Shown: in pieces, positions 14,641-27,834 of the stretch
How the letters are laid out: every line of letters begins with the position of its first letter
Numbering within the stretch: the first letter of the stretch is position 1
NCBI GenBank assembly: GCA_902805475.1
Contig: CADCSX010000023.1
Coordinates: 3,968,001 to 4,032,000, forward strand
Direction: 5' to 3'
DNA length: 64,000 nucleotides
From: Entonaema liquescens
Taxonomy: Eukaryota; Ascomycota; Sordariomycetes; Xylariales; Xylariaceae
Program-made: the position numbers and the translations under genes
The notes under the pieces: model-generated
What the model saw: the letters and a program-made list of their open reading frames with translations, nothing else
Databases searched by the model: none
Told to the model about the DNA's origin: nothing

Positions 14641-17600
14641 ATTTTTATATTATTTTCTTACGATATTAACGTTTTTAATCAAAACTATTTATATATATTT
14701 AATTAGTGTAATTAAATGTGTTTAATAGTATTAGTTTTATAAATATATTATATAAATTAAATAAAATATAATCAAATAACAAAAAACAATTTATAAATAA
14801 CATAATTTTAAAATATTTTTAATAAACTTAAGTCTTTACAATATTTAATATATAAAAAAAACCTTGAAATTTAATTAATTAAATAATTAAGCTATTAACG
14901 ATTGTTATTAACCGTTTTTTATTACGTAAATCGATTTTTTTTTATTAAAATAGTTTTTTACGTTATATTAATGTTACATATATTATTACTTATATTATTA
15001 ATGACGTTTACGATTAAAATATAATTAATTCCTTATATAAATACAAATTTAAAGCAAATTTTAACATTATTTATAATATTTAACATTATCTTTCCTTAAT
15101 TATAAGAAAATAAAACCGTTTCGGTTGCTTTGGTAAATGTAATTTAGTACGGGGAAGCGTAAATAATTTTTATATAATAATATATTCAGTTATAAAAGTT
15201 GTTAAAGTATTTAAAAAAATTTTAAATTGTTTATTTTAATTAAATTTTACCATCATATTTATAAATAAATGGGTATTATACTTTAAACTTTTTTATTCTT
15301 TTTTTTAATAAAATAAATTTTATTATTATAACGGCGTAAAATTTTTACTTTATTTATTAGCCCGTTTTTTTATAAATTTAAATGTTTATTTAATAGTTTA
15401 ATTTAACGTTATAATTATTTTAATAATTGGCTGTTTACGTGTAATAATTATAAAAGGGTTTAAAATTAATAAATTTAACATTTTTTCGAAAAGTTTATTT
15501 TTTATATATTAAAAAAAATCGATATTTTATAATTTTAACGGTGTTATTTTAAAGTTATTTTTAATAAAATTAACGTTTTTGTAAATATTATAATAACAAA
15601 GTAAATTTAAATATGATTTTACATTTGTACAAACATAATTATATTTGGTAATTATTAAAAAATTAAGTTAAAAATATATAAATATATAAATATTAATTAA
15701 TAAGAATTTATTATTAATAATATTAAAAGTTTTTTTTATAATTTAATTAAATAAAATATTAAAATAATGCTTTTTTATCTATTATTTTTTAATTTTTAAA
15801 ATATTATTAAATAATTATAATTAGTAATTTTCTTTTTAAACTTTTAATAATTTTTTAATATTTATTTAAAGTTTTAATAGATTAGCGTTTTTATTTAATA
15901 CATAATTTTTAAAAGTTTTATAATTAATTTTAGTAAATGACGTTATACGTATCCCGTAATTGCAATAGTAATTAATATAATACGTAGTTTATTTTTTTTG
16001 TATAATTATATATATTTTATATAAATAATTAATTACCTTAAGTTAAGTACGGTTAAATTTTTTATATAATTTATTTTAAATAATAACATATACATTTTTA
16101 TTTAATATATATATTATAATAATTTATAATTTAAATAAACTTTATTTTATAATTTAAATAAACTTTACAATTAATTTAATAAATGGTAATAAAACTATAA
16201 TATTATTATTTAATTTATTAATGTAATTATTAAATTGCTATAATATATTTTTATCTTTTCGGGGTATATTACTTTTATTAATAATTTTATTAATAAGTAT
16301 AATTTAACTTTATTTATCGTTAAAATCTTTTTAAAAATGTAATACGTTAGCGGTAACATTTTTATTAATATAAAAAATATAAATTTATTATTATACCTTG
16401 AAATATATTTATATAATTATTGCTTTAAATTTGTTATTATAATTTATAATAATAATATAAAGTTTAAAAGTATTTATTTTACCTTATAACATAAATAAAT
16501 AATTTAATATCCATTTATAAATATTCTTTTTTTTATTTATTATAAATATAAAAGTTTTATTAAAAATTAAACCCATTTTTATTTAACTTATATAATTAAA
16601 AAACAGCATTTTAAAACAATTAATTTTATATATATTATTAATATTAAAAACTTAAAAATATTATTATTATATTTTAATATAATAAAATATTATTTAAAAA
16701 AAAACTATTAATTAATTAATAAATTTATTATTATTTTTCTAACATATCTTAAAATAATAAACGTTTTACTTAAAATAACATATAAACAATTAAATAATTA
16801 TAAACCTTTTTTACATATAATATTTAATTTTTTATTATATATTATTAATATTTTTTAAATTAAACTTTTTTTTTTCCTTAATAACTTTATATATTAAAAC
16901 TTATAAAATTAACAATTATAATATATTATTACATATTAAAACTTTAATAAATTATTAAAATTTTTTTTATAAATAATAATATTTAATATAAAACTTAATT
17001 AATTATAATAAACCGTAATTATATTATAAAAACTTTTTATTATTATTTAAATAAACTTTATAATATTATAATTAATCAATTACCTTAATATAAACTAATT
17101 TAATTTTTTAAAAACAATTTTTAATTTTTTTTATATAATTTTTACATATCCTTTTATTTAAAAATACGTATTTATAATTTTAATTACATATTATATCAAT
17201 TTTTATTAAAAAACCATTACCGTTTTTACTTTTACACCAATTAAAATAACTATTACGTATAAAATCGAAATAATAATCTTTTACATAAACCCATAATTCG
17301 ATTTTTAACATTTTAAAAATCGCAAATAACCTTCAATATTTATTAAAAAAATTTAAAATATAATTTTTAAATATATCGAAATTATTTAACAATTTTAAAA
17401 ACGTAAATAACTTGTAAAAAAATAAAATTTAATTATTTAAAAACATTTTAATAAATTTAATAAAAAAATTATAACATTTTAATTATATTTACTTTTTAAT
17501 ATTTACATTATAAAATTTATAAAAAATAAATTATTTTTAAAATAAATATAAAATCGAATAAAATTATATCATTTTAATAATAATTTTAATTATTAATTAT

Positions 17601-19203
17601 TTACAATTATTTGGTAAAGTAATTTACAAAAAAAGCTTAGCAAAATAATCTTAAAATAATATCATTTATTAATTTAATAAATAATTTTTTTAATAATTAT
17701 ATAATTTATAAATTAATATAAAATAAATTTTTTTTTATAATAAATTGAATAAATTTTTAAATTTATTTATATATAAATTTTATAATTTAATTATTTTTTA
17801 TAATAATTATTTTATTTTAATATATATAAATAATTATATTATTATTTATATTAATTTTAAAATAATAAAAAATATTAATTATTATTTTATTTTTATTAAT
17901 AATATATAAATATATATTATATTAAAAATTTTATAAAATTTATATTTATTTATTAATTATTTTAAATTAAAATTATTTATTAATTTTAATAAAGTTTTTA
18001 TTTATTTTATATTAATTTATATAATATTTTTTTTTTAAATCGTAATAATATATTTTTATATAATAAAATTTATTATATTTAATTTTTAAGTAATTTTAAA
18101 ACATTTCTTTATAATAAATATTTAATTAAAAATTTAATAATATTAAAAATATAATATTATATTAACTTTTTTTAACAAAAATTAATATATTAAAATTAAT
18201 TATTTTTATAAAATTAAAATTTCGATTTTAATGTAATAAGTTTTTTATTAAAATAATAATTATAATAATTATTAATATTATTATTATTAATGGTTTTTTT
18301 AATAATAATTATTTAAATTTTTTATAAAAAAAAATATATAATAAAAAAGAAAAAAATATATTAAAAATTACTAAATATTATTATAATAATTATTTCCCAT
18401 TTTTATTTTAATTTTTTTTACAATATTTCGTTTTAATATTTAATTAATAATTTAATAAATAATTTATTTTTTAACCGGGAATTAAGTAAAATAAAAACTT
18501 ATTAATTGTTAAATATTATATAAATAATTTTTTAATTTTTAAAATAAATAAAATTATTAATTTATAAAAAATCTTTTTATATTAAAATTATTTTATTAAA
18601 AATAGTAAAAAATAAAATTTTTTATAAATTATATAAATAAATTATTTAAATTAATGATAAAATTAAATAAATTAACTTTAATTTTTTTTAATAATATTAT
18701 AAAAAAAATTTAAATTTTTTAATATAAATTTAAAATATAATTAAATTATTAATTTAAATTATAAAATTATTTTTTAAATATTTTATATTAAAAAAATTTA
18801 AAGATTTTTAAATAATATTATTAATATAAAACTTTTAATAAATTTTTTTAAAAAAAAAAAATTTATATTATTAAAAAATTAAATTAATTTTATTTTTTTT
18901 TTATTTAATTTCAAAAATTTACATAAATTTATAAAATTATAAATAAACAAATATCACATTACATTAATTACGTTATTTAATTTCAATTTAATTTCAATTT
19001 AATTTTAATTTAAATAATATATTTATTTAAAAATAATTTTTTTTAATTTTAATAATATTATTTATTTTTATTTAATTTAAATTTATAAAACACATTTTAT
19101 ATATTATATTATTAATATATATAAAATTAATTTAATTAAATAAAAAAAAATAAAAATTTAATTTTTTTTTAAATTTTAATATATAATAATTTTATTATAA
19201 TTA

Positions 19204-19737
19204 CATGGTAAGTAAATAATGACCAAATAGCGTAACTCATTGCGAGCCTCATAAGATGTATTCCCGGGCCGCAGCTTTTATCTCAAGTTACATCAACTCG
19301 ATCGTATCATTTCGAGGCGTTGTTCCCTTGCTTCGAGGAAAGAAAAGTAAATAAAAGAGAAACTTTTATAATTGTTCACTTAAAGTTCTATTTGCTTGAA
19401 CGTACGAACGTATTCTATCATGAAGTTTTTAACCTATTTGCTATATTTAACATAAATACGTTTTTGTAAAATTTACCACATGATTATAAATGGTTGAACA
19501 AATGATGTAGTAATAATATATCTTAACGTGATTCCCACGGTAATTGCGTGATTGCAAATAGTCTTGCTTCTTAAGTTTCCTTCCTCATTGCGGGGTATAC
19601 CGGTCTCTTACTTCGTTGTCCTAAGCCTGTAATCTTATGACTATATATATGTGTGTATGTAACCTTAATATTCCAATGAGCTTACGAAATGGAGTTACCT
19701 ATGCGCCATTCACTTCTTCCTATCAAGTCTAGTACAC
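19204..19737. other. transition zone and upstream region of the TauD gene
   Basis: The first 534 bases of normal composition after the AT-rich block. CpG dinucleotides and GC-richer sequence reappear within a few bases of 19,204. No gene is seen. The right part must hold the promoter of the dioxygenase that starts at 19,738. Confidence 0.6.
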
Positions 19738-21042
19738 ATGGCGCTGGAATCTCCCACCGCTAGCTCTCACCTCACTATAAGGGTTCCCGAGGATAAAGAG
19801 CATCCATACCCCTCTCCATTAAGCCTCGTTGGAGCTTTAGAGAAGTTCCCCTATGAAGAGACAACTCCCTCTATTGGCCGGGAATATCCAACCCTAAACA
19901 TTGTCGACGATGTGCTTGGTGCTAGTAATGCCGATGATCTAATTCGTGATCTCGCTATCACTAGTAAGTTAAATCTGACCTTTATCATTATCTTTATACG
20001 AATTGGAATGACTTAAAGAATGCCTGTATAGTTTCCCAGAGGGGTGTGGTATTCTTTCGTTCTCAAGATAACCTCACAAATGATCTTCAGAAACAACTGG
20101 TTCACCGGTTAGGACAGCTCACTGGAAAGCCGAGTGATTCTACATTGCATATACACCCAATCTTAAATGGGACGTCCGAGTTTGGTGTGGGTGACGATCA
20201 AATTAGTACTATCAGCTCGCTTCAGCGGAAGAAGTTTCATCGAAACGCACGCCAATCGAAGAATAAAAGATATGATTCGGCACAGTGGCATTCTGATATT
20301 CAATTTGAGCTAGTCCCTGCCGATTACACGTCTCTTCGCCTGACAGAGCTTCCGTCAACTGGTGGTGACACACTCTGGGCGTCTGGGTATGATATATATG
20401 ACCGGTTTTCGGAGCCGTACCAGAAGTTCTTTGAGGGCTTGACAGCAACATTTATCGGGGAAGGTTTCTTAGCTGCTGCTGCTGCTGACCCTGAGAATGT
20501 CAAGTTACATGAGGGGCCAAGGGGTAGCAGTGCTAATGTTGGTAAGCAACTGAAAGCGGTCCATCCCGTGGTTCGGACCAACCCGGTCACCGGATGGAAA
20601 AGCATCTATGCCGTCGGACCCTTTCCAAGATATATCAATGAATTATCGGACCAGGAATCATCAGAGCTACTCGAAAAGTTTGGCCGCACAATCCTTGAAA
20701 ACCATGAATTGCAAGTTCGATTCAAATGGAGGAACAAGAATGACCTGGGTAAGTTCACACAAAACTTCAACGAACTACCTATTGACTTGTATATACATAT
20801 ATATACATATATATATACATACTTATATACTGATTTTAAAAATAGCGATTTGGGATAACCGTAGCGTTTTTCATACTGCTACGTTCGACTATGACGGCCT
20901 TGGTGAGAGATTTGGAAACCGGGCGGTCGGGATCGGAGAAGCGCCGTATTTGGATCCGAACAGCAAGTCCAAGGCCGAGTCTCTGTCCGGCGGGTTAAGC
21001 AACGGTACGAACCATCGTGAGAGGATCTGCAAGGTTCAGTAA
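19738..21042 (+). CDS. TauD/TfdA family 2-oxoglutarate/Fe(II) dioxygenase
   Basis: Predicted 379-residue dioxygenase in three exons (19,738-19,963; 20,032-20,748; 20,846-21,042). Both introns start GTAAGT and end TAG, and splicing gives an unbroken frame. The family oxidises small sulfonates or related acids such as taurine, using 2-oxoglutarate, O2 and Fe(II), usually in the cytosol. The iron site is visible: H162 and D164 (WHSD) and the distal H324 (SVFHTATFDY), with R336/R340 beyond it in the place of the 2OG-binding arginine. The substrate cannot be told from sequence. The second intron is a run of TATATACA-type repeats. The gene begins only about 530 bp from the AT-rich block, so it may be subject to position-effect silencing (inference). 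The start has no in-frame competitor upstream. Confidence 0.92.
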
Positions 21043-21605
21043 ACCCTCAAGCCGATAGCCGATTAACGGGCGATGGCCTTGGATGTTTGAAAGGACGCGA
21101 ATACTTGAGTAATAAGTTGGCAAATATAAATGATTTATAAATGATTAAGTCAAGCTAAATATTTCAAGCACGTGTATATGTATTTTTACGGTGCGCGAGG
21201 TCGTGAAATGGCACGTAATACGCCTATCAGTGATGCATAATACAGATCGATAAAACGATATCGTTATCAAGGTATCGTAGCAGAGTGTATCTACCACTGT
21301 ATACTAGTAGGTAAGGTACCTAGGTATGTACGGTATGCGGGGCTGGCGGGGTAGAGGGGTATTGCATTGGTGGGCTAAATAATATTTTACCCATTATCAT
21401 AACTGATAACAGCGTATACGGGATTGTTCCTTCCATTGGTGCCATTGGTTTTTGAATTTGTGAATTTGTGACTCAACCCAACTTTTCTTCAATTCTTTTG
21501 CCCTTTACCTATTTCCATTCCCAAGTCGCAACCTTCAAATCTCGACTTACTGTGCCCTGCTCAGCGAAAACTCGACCCCCCTTAAAAACATTGTTATAAC
21601 GCAAC
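21043..21605. promoter_or_regulatory. intergenic region upstream of ThrRS
   Basis: The 563 bases between the dioxygenase stop and the synthetase start hold no gene. A CACGTG E-box lies near 21,170 and a CCTAGG palindrome near 21,320. The last 130 bases are pyrimidine-rich, as is usual before strongly expressed fungal genes. The individual sites are unproven. Confidence 0.4.
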
Positions 21606-24375
21606 ATGGCTGACGCAGGGTCCGGGGATGTCAAGAAGGTCGTGGTTGGTGGGCCGAAGCCTTCCAAGAAGGATAAAAAGAATAAAGCAGCAGCCGAAGA
21701 TGCCAGTGCTGGTCCCCTCGAGATGACACCGCCGCCCGATTTCCTCAAGACACGCCTTGAATTATTCGATCGTCTCAAGAAGAAGTATGATGAGGACATT
21801 GCCAAGAGACCTCGAGAGCAGATTACGATTACCCTACCTGACGGATCCGTTAAGATTGGAACAAGCTGGGAGACAACCCCGGGCGAGATTGCGAAGGGTG
21901 TGTCGAATAGCTTGTATAAGCGCTCCGTTGTTGCTAGAATAGACGGAGATAAATTATGGGACTTGGAGAGGCCCCTGGAACAAAGCTGCAAACTCGAACT
22001 GTTGACTTTCGACGACCCCAAGGGAAAGGAGGTGTTCTGGCATAGCTCTGCCCATGTTCTCGGTGAAGCCTGTGAGAGGAGGTTCGGTTGCTCTCTATGT
22101 ATCGGTCCCCCGATTGACGATGGTTTTTATTATGAGATGGCTCTACCTGATGGAGCCGCTGTCCAGACAAGCGATTGGACGCCTTTGGAGCGTATCGTTG
22201 GAGATATCGTGAAAGAGCGCCAGCGGTTCGAGCGTCTTGAGTTGACCAAGGATGAGCTTCTTGAAATGTTCAGCTATAACAAATATAAGCAACACATCAT
22301 CTCCACCAAGATTCCCGATGGCACCTCCACCACTGTATATAGGAATGGGCCCTTGATCGACCTCTGCCGTGGGCCGCACGTGCCTGATACCGGCCGGATC
22401 GAAGCTTTCTCCATCATGAAGAACTCGGCATCGTACTTTTTGGGTTCTCAGGAGAATGACTCCCTTCAACGTATTTATGGTGTATCCTTCCCCGACAAGA
22501 AGAAGATGGCCGAGCATAAGAAATTCTTGGAGGAGGCAGCCAAGCGAGACCACCGCAAGCTTGGTAAAGAACAAGAGCTCTTCATGTTTCACGAGCTTTC
22601 GCCTGGCTCGGCCTTCTTCCTACCCCACGGCACAAGGATCTACAATAAGCTTCTCGCATATATCCGTGACCAATACCACAAGCGCGATTATCAAGAAGGT
22701 CTGTCCGTTTCTAACTTTCATACCACTCTCACGTGTAGCTAACCGCCTATATCAGTCATTACTCCCAATATCTTCAATTCAGAACTTTGGAAGATCAGTG
22801 GACATTGGGAGTACTACCAAGAGGATATGTTTGTCATAGATATGGATAAGGAGAAATGGGGCCTGAAACCCATGAACTGCCCAGCACATTTCCTTATGTT
22901 TGCTCACAGTCCTAAGGTGTACAGCCAGCTACCCTTACGTCTCGCTGACTTTGGTGTCCTACATCGGAATGAGGCGAGCGGTGCCCTGTCGGGTCTTACT
23001 CGCGTCCGTCGTTTCCAGCAAGATGATTCCCATATCTTCTGCCGACTCGACCAGGTCACAAGTGAAATTTCCGATTTGTTCGATTTCCTGTCCGAAATGT
23101 ACGGCCTCCTTGGATTCACCTTCAAACTTCAGCTATCCACTCGCCCTGAAAAGTTCATGGGCCAAATTGAGACATGGGATAAGGCAGAGGGCATGCTAAA
23201 GGAGGCCCTTAACGGGTTTGCGGCCGGCCCTAGCGGCGTTACTTGGACTCTCAACGAGGGGATGGTGCCTTTTATGGACCTAAGGTAAATTCCTTCTTTA
23301 ACGAATCTTCGACTGTCCACCACTTCGCTAACAATGATTTAAATATTAGATCGATATCAAGATCTTGGACTGTTTGAACCGAGTTAGTCTGCCCCTTATT
23401 TTATCTTGGAGCTATATTGTGATACAAACACCACATAAACCTTGGAGAGTTGTTGTGTTGCCAGCCAAATATATTGAACTAATCTCATATTTAGGAATGG
23501 CAATGTGCTACGATTCAACTTGACTTTATGGGCCCTGAGAGTAATTTCCCCTACTCTCTGATAACATCATATATTCATTGCTAATTCATCCTAGACTTTG
23601 GTCTTGAATATGTCACGGCTGAAACGCATGCTGCGAAGCCCAAGCAGGATGAGCCTGCTGCAGAAGTGGCGGCTGCCAAAGCGAGCGAAGCCCAGCCGAC
23701 AAACGCGGCCTCGGCGAACCCGAGCGCAGAGGGGAGTGGAACAAAACGGGAGAGGGTAATCAAGCCATTGAGTCCAGGCTGTGCACGCCCGGTGATCATT
23801 CATCGTGCTATGGCTGGATCCATAGAGAGATTTATGGGTAAGTATATCCGGGGAGACGTGAAGATGACCAGACTGCTTATGTTTAATCCTTAGGTATTCT
23901 TATCGAGCACTTTGCAGGCAAATGGCCTTTCTGGCTGAGCCCGCGTCAAGTAATGGTTATTCCGGTCGGAATGGGCTTCGTGCCATATGCGCAAGAAGTC
24001 AGAGATATCCTCAAGAAGGAGAAGATATTTGTTGATATTGATACCAGCGGAAACACGCTTCCTAAAAAAGTGCGAAGCGCACAGTTAGCACAGTATAACT
24101 TTATATTTGGTATGTGTTTCTTTTCATTAATGTTGCCACCTCTTGTTTTGGGTGTATGTGAGTGCTGATGGGGTTGATGAATTCTAGTTGTCGGAGATGA
24201 GGAGATGAAAGGTCGACAAGTAAATGTGAGATACCGAGACGACACGTCGACACAGGATCGGGGTAAGCCTGTATCTCTGGATGAGGTGATAGTGAAGTTA
24301 CGCGGTCTGCAGGCCGATCGAGGCACCTATAATCCATTCCCGTCAGAGAAACAAGCAGATAAGAAGGCTGCATGA
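21606..24375 (+). CDS. ths1: cytosolic-type threonyl-tRNA synthetase, one apparent frameshift
   Basis: Charges tRNA-Thr with threonine; class II aminoacyl-tRNA synthetase of about 782 residues. I place seven exons: 21,606-22,698; 22,756-23,284; 23,350-23,382; 23,495-23,540; 23,595-23,837; 23,894-24,109; 24,188-24,375. In order they give a Lys-rich N-terminal extension, a TGS domain (about 70-130), the editing domain from HSSAH at 146, and the catalytic core with KPMNCPAH (Zn ligand C406) and a class II motif 2 region (RNEASGAL...RVRRFQQDD). The C-terminal anticodon-binding domain starts at GKWPFWLSPRQV. Near residue 532 the frame breaks. After LNEG the conserved GDGAFYGPK continues in the next frame, as if one G were lost from the GGGG run at 23,258-23,261. 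All later splice sites keep the frame, so a consensus error is likelier than a pseudogene. The first donor, GTCTGT, is atypical. An acidic Ala-rich insert (about 23,640-23,750) precedes the last core segment. Confidence 0.9.
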
Positions 24376-24729
24376 GTTGGGGGCTGTAAGGTAGAGGTTG
24401 ATAGACTAAGTATATCGGGTTGTTGAACCCGGCGTCATATGGGGTGGTGGTAACAAAAGAAAAATTCGAAGTTGCCCAACACCAAGGAGATATCCTACTT
24501 CCTTGGGATGCTTTTGACATCTAGGCATTTCAAATAGGTAGATACTCCCCTACACCGTAGTGCATTCTAAGAGTATGGTGACTTGTGTGTGGTGCTGTAT
24601 TTGAGTATTAGGCTAATGAAAATGGTATCTCGTCGAGCCGATGTAGCCATATTGGACCCAATGCTATTGAAGCACATCTATAGGTCACATTCAGAACTGT
24701 ATATACACGAATTCATTAACTACAGTGGT
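24376..24729. other. convergent intergenic region
   Basis: These 354 bases lie between the ThrRS stop and the stop of the minus-strand reductase. I see only untranslated or terminator DNA and no convincing gene. Confidence 0.5.
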
Positions 24730-25773
24730 TTATGAGATTTTATAAATGAGCTTCTCAGCTCTGACCTTGCCCTCTTCCTGCTCTTTGAACCCTGTCAATA
24801 TGCTATCGAGGCCGCCGAGTTCTCTCACTTTGTTGGGCTTAACTTTACCGCTAGAAAGCAACTCTGGGAGCATGACCAAATACTTCTCCCACAAAGCCTT
24901 GTCTTGAGGAGTCGGCCCTCCGCAGTTGTCAAAAGTGCCGTATTTTACAGGACGCCCAAATACGGTATAGACGATAGTGCTCTCCAGCTTAACCTTTTTG
25001 TTCTCGATCTTGTCTCTGATCTTATCCACAGCGATAATGCTGACGATGTGACCGCCCTTAGCCGGTGATATAGCCTTTGAAACAGCCTCTATCATGCTGC
25101 TCCCCCCAATGCAATCGAGTGCAAACCCAAGTCCATCGTGGGTGAGCTTCCGAGCCTCTTCGGGCCAGTTAGGATTCTTGTAGTCGACAACGGCATCAGC
25201 ACCTAGTGACTTTAGAAACTCGTGATTCTGGGGAGACCCGGTAGCAATGACAAAGGCACCGGATAGTTTGCCTAGTTGGATACCGTACTGGCCGACACTT
25301 GATGCACCCCCGTTAACGAGTAAGGGGAAGACACTTTTGGCTGGTTTACTTGGCTCAGGTAGTTTCAACCTCCCGAATATGGCTTGCACGGCGGTTGCAA
25401 ACGCCAGGGGAATCACGGCGGCATCTTGGTATGAAATCTCGTCTGGAATTGGGTAAACCAAGCTCGCCTCAGTGACGAGGTACTCTGCAAATGCCCCCCG
25501 GGCCGGGTTAGTAGAAGACCCAAAAACGAAACCAGAAACACGTTGTCCCTCTCGCCAGTGGGAGCCGTTGCCGTCTTGCACGGTCCCGGCAAAGTCGCAA
25601 CCTACTATTCGACCTGGAGGTACGGATAGTGCGCCCTTCCAGTCGGTGGGATTTTGGGCGACGTAGTGGGTTTTGACCAAGACTTCTCCCTCGCCCGGCT
25701 TTGGGACATCGACGTCCTGAACCTGTGCCGTCTTTCCCTCGACAACAACTAATGCTTTCATTTTAGACGCCAT
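24730..25773 (-). CDS. zinc-independent MDR enoyl reductase, LovC/ToxD-like
   Basis: Intronless gene for 347 residues of the medium-chain dehydrogenase/reductase superfamily. The N-terminal GroES-like half (GCDFAGTV, ARGAFAEYLV) is followed by a Rossmann fold whose nucleotide loop reads NGGASSVGQYGIQLGKLSG, roughly residues 150-170. The structural zinc-site cysteines of alcohol dehydrogenases are absent. This arrangement matches the fungal trans-acting enoyl reductases (LovC, ToxD) and their many uncharacterised relatives, which reduce C=C bonds with NADPH. With no polyketide synthase in view, a stand-alone quinone or enone reductase is equally possible. It is transcribed in the same direction as the 2OG-Fe(II) oxygenase upstream of it. 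Confidence 0.9.
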   Translation of the reverse strand: MASKMKALVVVEGKTAQVQDVDVPKPGEGEVLVKTHYVAQNPTDWKGALSVPPGRIVGCDFAGTVQDGNGSHWREGQRVSGFVFGSSTNPARGAFAEYLVTEASLVYPIPDEISYQDAAVIPLAFATAVQAIFGRLKLPEPSKPAKSVFPLLVNGGASSVGQYGIQLGKLSGAFVIATGSPQNHEFLKSLGADAVVDYKNPNWPEEARKLTHDGLGFALDCIGGSSMIEAVSKAISPAKGGHIVSIIAVDKIRDKIENKKVKLESTIVYTVFGRPVKYGTFDNCGGPTPQDKALWEKYLVMLPELLSSGKVKPNKVRELGGLDSILTGFKEQEEGKVRAEKLIYKIS

Positions 25774-26590
25774 TGTTGCCCTTGTAACTGATAGTAGTCG
25801 CTTTTGCTGGGCTATGATTGTGGCGTATTGTGTTAGATTGTATACGAGAAACGGGTAAAGACAAAAAGGTAAAAAATGGGAGATAATGAGTGTAAAAGGA
25901 GGAGGGGGGGCTTTATAGTTAAAAGTTAGTATGCTTCATGAAGTTTATTAATCCTGTTCTGACGTGCTTCGATATGCCCTTCGATATGCCCTTCGAGACT
26001 TATACGATTATGTAATGTTGGACGTAATGTTGGCTGTAATGTTGGATGTAATATAACGACAATCATTACGTACCAACTTCATACCCAACGACGTTCTTAG
26101 AGATGGGGAGATTGGCAAATTTTCCATAAAGGCTACCAACCCTAGGTAGTATTGGATGGTTTAGTAGACTTATTATTAATTTCATATTGTTCCTTTTTTT
26201 CAATTTCGTTGTTGTCGATGCGAACGTCGTCGTATATTAGGTTGTGAAAGCTCAAATTCTAACTTTCCTATATAGGTAATAGGGGTTAATCCACTTCGTC
26301 GTTCACACTAACTCGGTCTTAACGGCTTTAAACTACTTACTACGTGGAATCTGATTACTGTTCTACTCAGAAGACCCGACTAGGTATATCAGTAATGCCT
26401 CGTAGTTGGATTGCACCTAGTGTGTAGGTATGGGATGAATATACGATAATATACGTATCGCTTGCTGAAATAGGTGAATAGAATTCCCTAGCTTGAATGA
26501 TTTATAAGCCCAGTCTTTGTAATTGTTGTTCTATCGCCTATCCCCTAAGGACTAGGGCTTAATGGTTGGTGTTGGTGCAATATTGCCAAC
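25774..26590. promoter_or_regulatory. intergenic region upstream of the reductase
   Basis: These 817 bases separate two minus-strand genes and hold the reductase promoter. Near 25,975-26,050 there are short local repeats (two or three copies of CGATATGCCCTT and of GTAATGTTGG). No gene is seen. Confidence 0.5.
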
Positions 26591-27834
26591 CTACTTATAG
26601 TAATTCTGTACGCTCAATCCCTTGAATTCAAAAGAAGTCCCCTCGCGTTTGTCTAACACCGTCTTGTAATGCACATCCTTAACTCGTGCCCTTACATACT
26701 CAGTCCCCGAGACTACAGGCTTGTTCGGGTCTTTGTCTTCTGCTGGAATCAACCCAAGGCGGTCTAGGAGCGGAGACGGGACAGTCTTCATGGGCGTATT
26801 GGCCCCGGGTCTGTTGAAATAAAGTAGACCGAGACGTGGAATATTGATTTGATCCTTTGGCGGCGTTACAACGCGGTGAACAGTTGACTTGATGAAACCT
26901 TGATAATATAGTTAGTTTGATGCATAGGGAATCAATAAAGGGAGCTGATAATTACCGTTTGTTAAGAAAGTCAAAGTGTCCGCGGCGTTGCAAGTGACTT
27001 TAGCCTAGGTTAGTATAGGGCTATGTGTAGTCAAAGGGTCGACTTACTGCCGCCCTCTACTGGGCTAACGTATTTCCACTCGCCCTCCGGCGTGCGTATC
27101 TGTAGCCCGGCAACGTGCTGGGAGAATAACAAAGTCAAGCTGCCGAAGTCGGTGTGGCCACCCTTAGAGTAGGCTTGGGCCTTATCCCATTCCTCTTGAC
27201 TTCTTACATTGTAAATCATGTACCGGAGGTGGTCGTCCGATTCCTCGTCATAAGCGTGCGCGTCTGCCAGGTAGTTCTCTGGGAGCTCGAGAATGATAGA
27301 AATGAGGACGAAAAGTTTCCGGACTACCTTGTCGAATAGGTCCCTATGGAAAGACGCAATCTCCTCCCAGTTCTGCTCGACAATACGATGCTTCCCTACA
27401 CTGTCGAAAGCTGGAATAGCCTTGGGTATATTCAGCATTTCCACGTTCTCTTTAACTCCTGTGTCACCAATCCAGCGGGAATTCTCTCTGTATCCAAAAT
27501 ACTCGCCTTCCGCGAAGTTGCAAGGGAACCTTCTCTTCTCTTCTAATGGCTCCTTGAAAAAAGCATTCCCAATGCTGAACTGGCGGAGAACACGTTCGTC
27601 GTCAATGCCCGTGTTGATTACAGACCAGAAGCCAACCCTGGTGACGGCATCATAAAGCTGTTTTGCGAGCTCTTGCTTGCCGCCCGGCTTATCAAACAGC
27701 GACAGATCAATCTTGGGTAATTCTGCATATTCGAGATCCTCTGAAGTCTTTCTTGGTCGAGTCCATGGTTTTACCAGAACTTTGCTATTATCCAGTTGAC
27801 TTGCCACTGGTGTCTCAATAGCAATAGGGGCCAT
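26591..27834 (-). CDS. isopenicillin N synthase-like 2OG-Fe(II) oxygenase
   Basis: Predicted 378-residue non-haem iron oxygenase in three exons (27,834-27,048; 26,997-26,956; 26,898-26,591) joined by GTAAGT/GTAATT donors and AAG acceptors; the frame is intact. The N-terminal DIOX_N region (LPKIDLSLFD...GFWSVINTG) leads into the double-stranded beta helix with iron ligands H227, D229 (GHTDFGS) and H284 (STVHRVV). R298 stands where the 2-oxoglutarate-binding Arg of the RxS motif normally lies, although the Ser is Gly here. Enzymes of this class hydroxylate, desaturate or cyclise small molecules, and fungal members often sit in secondary-metabolite clusters. It shares a promoter region with the divergent MFS transporter, which suggests joint regulation (inference). 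The 42-nt middle exon is easily missed by gene finders. Confidence 0.9.

Noticed and set aside
20212..20605. Minus-strand frames inside the TauD gene
   Set aside because: They overlap the conserved dioxygenase exon in antisense and show no independent family features.
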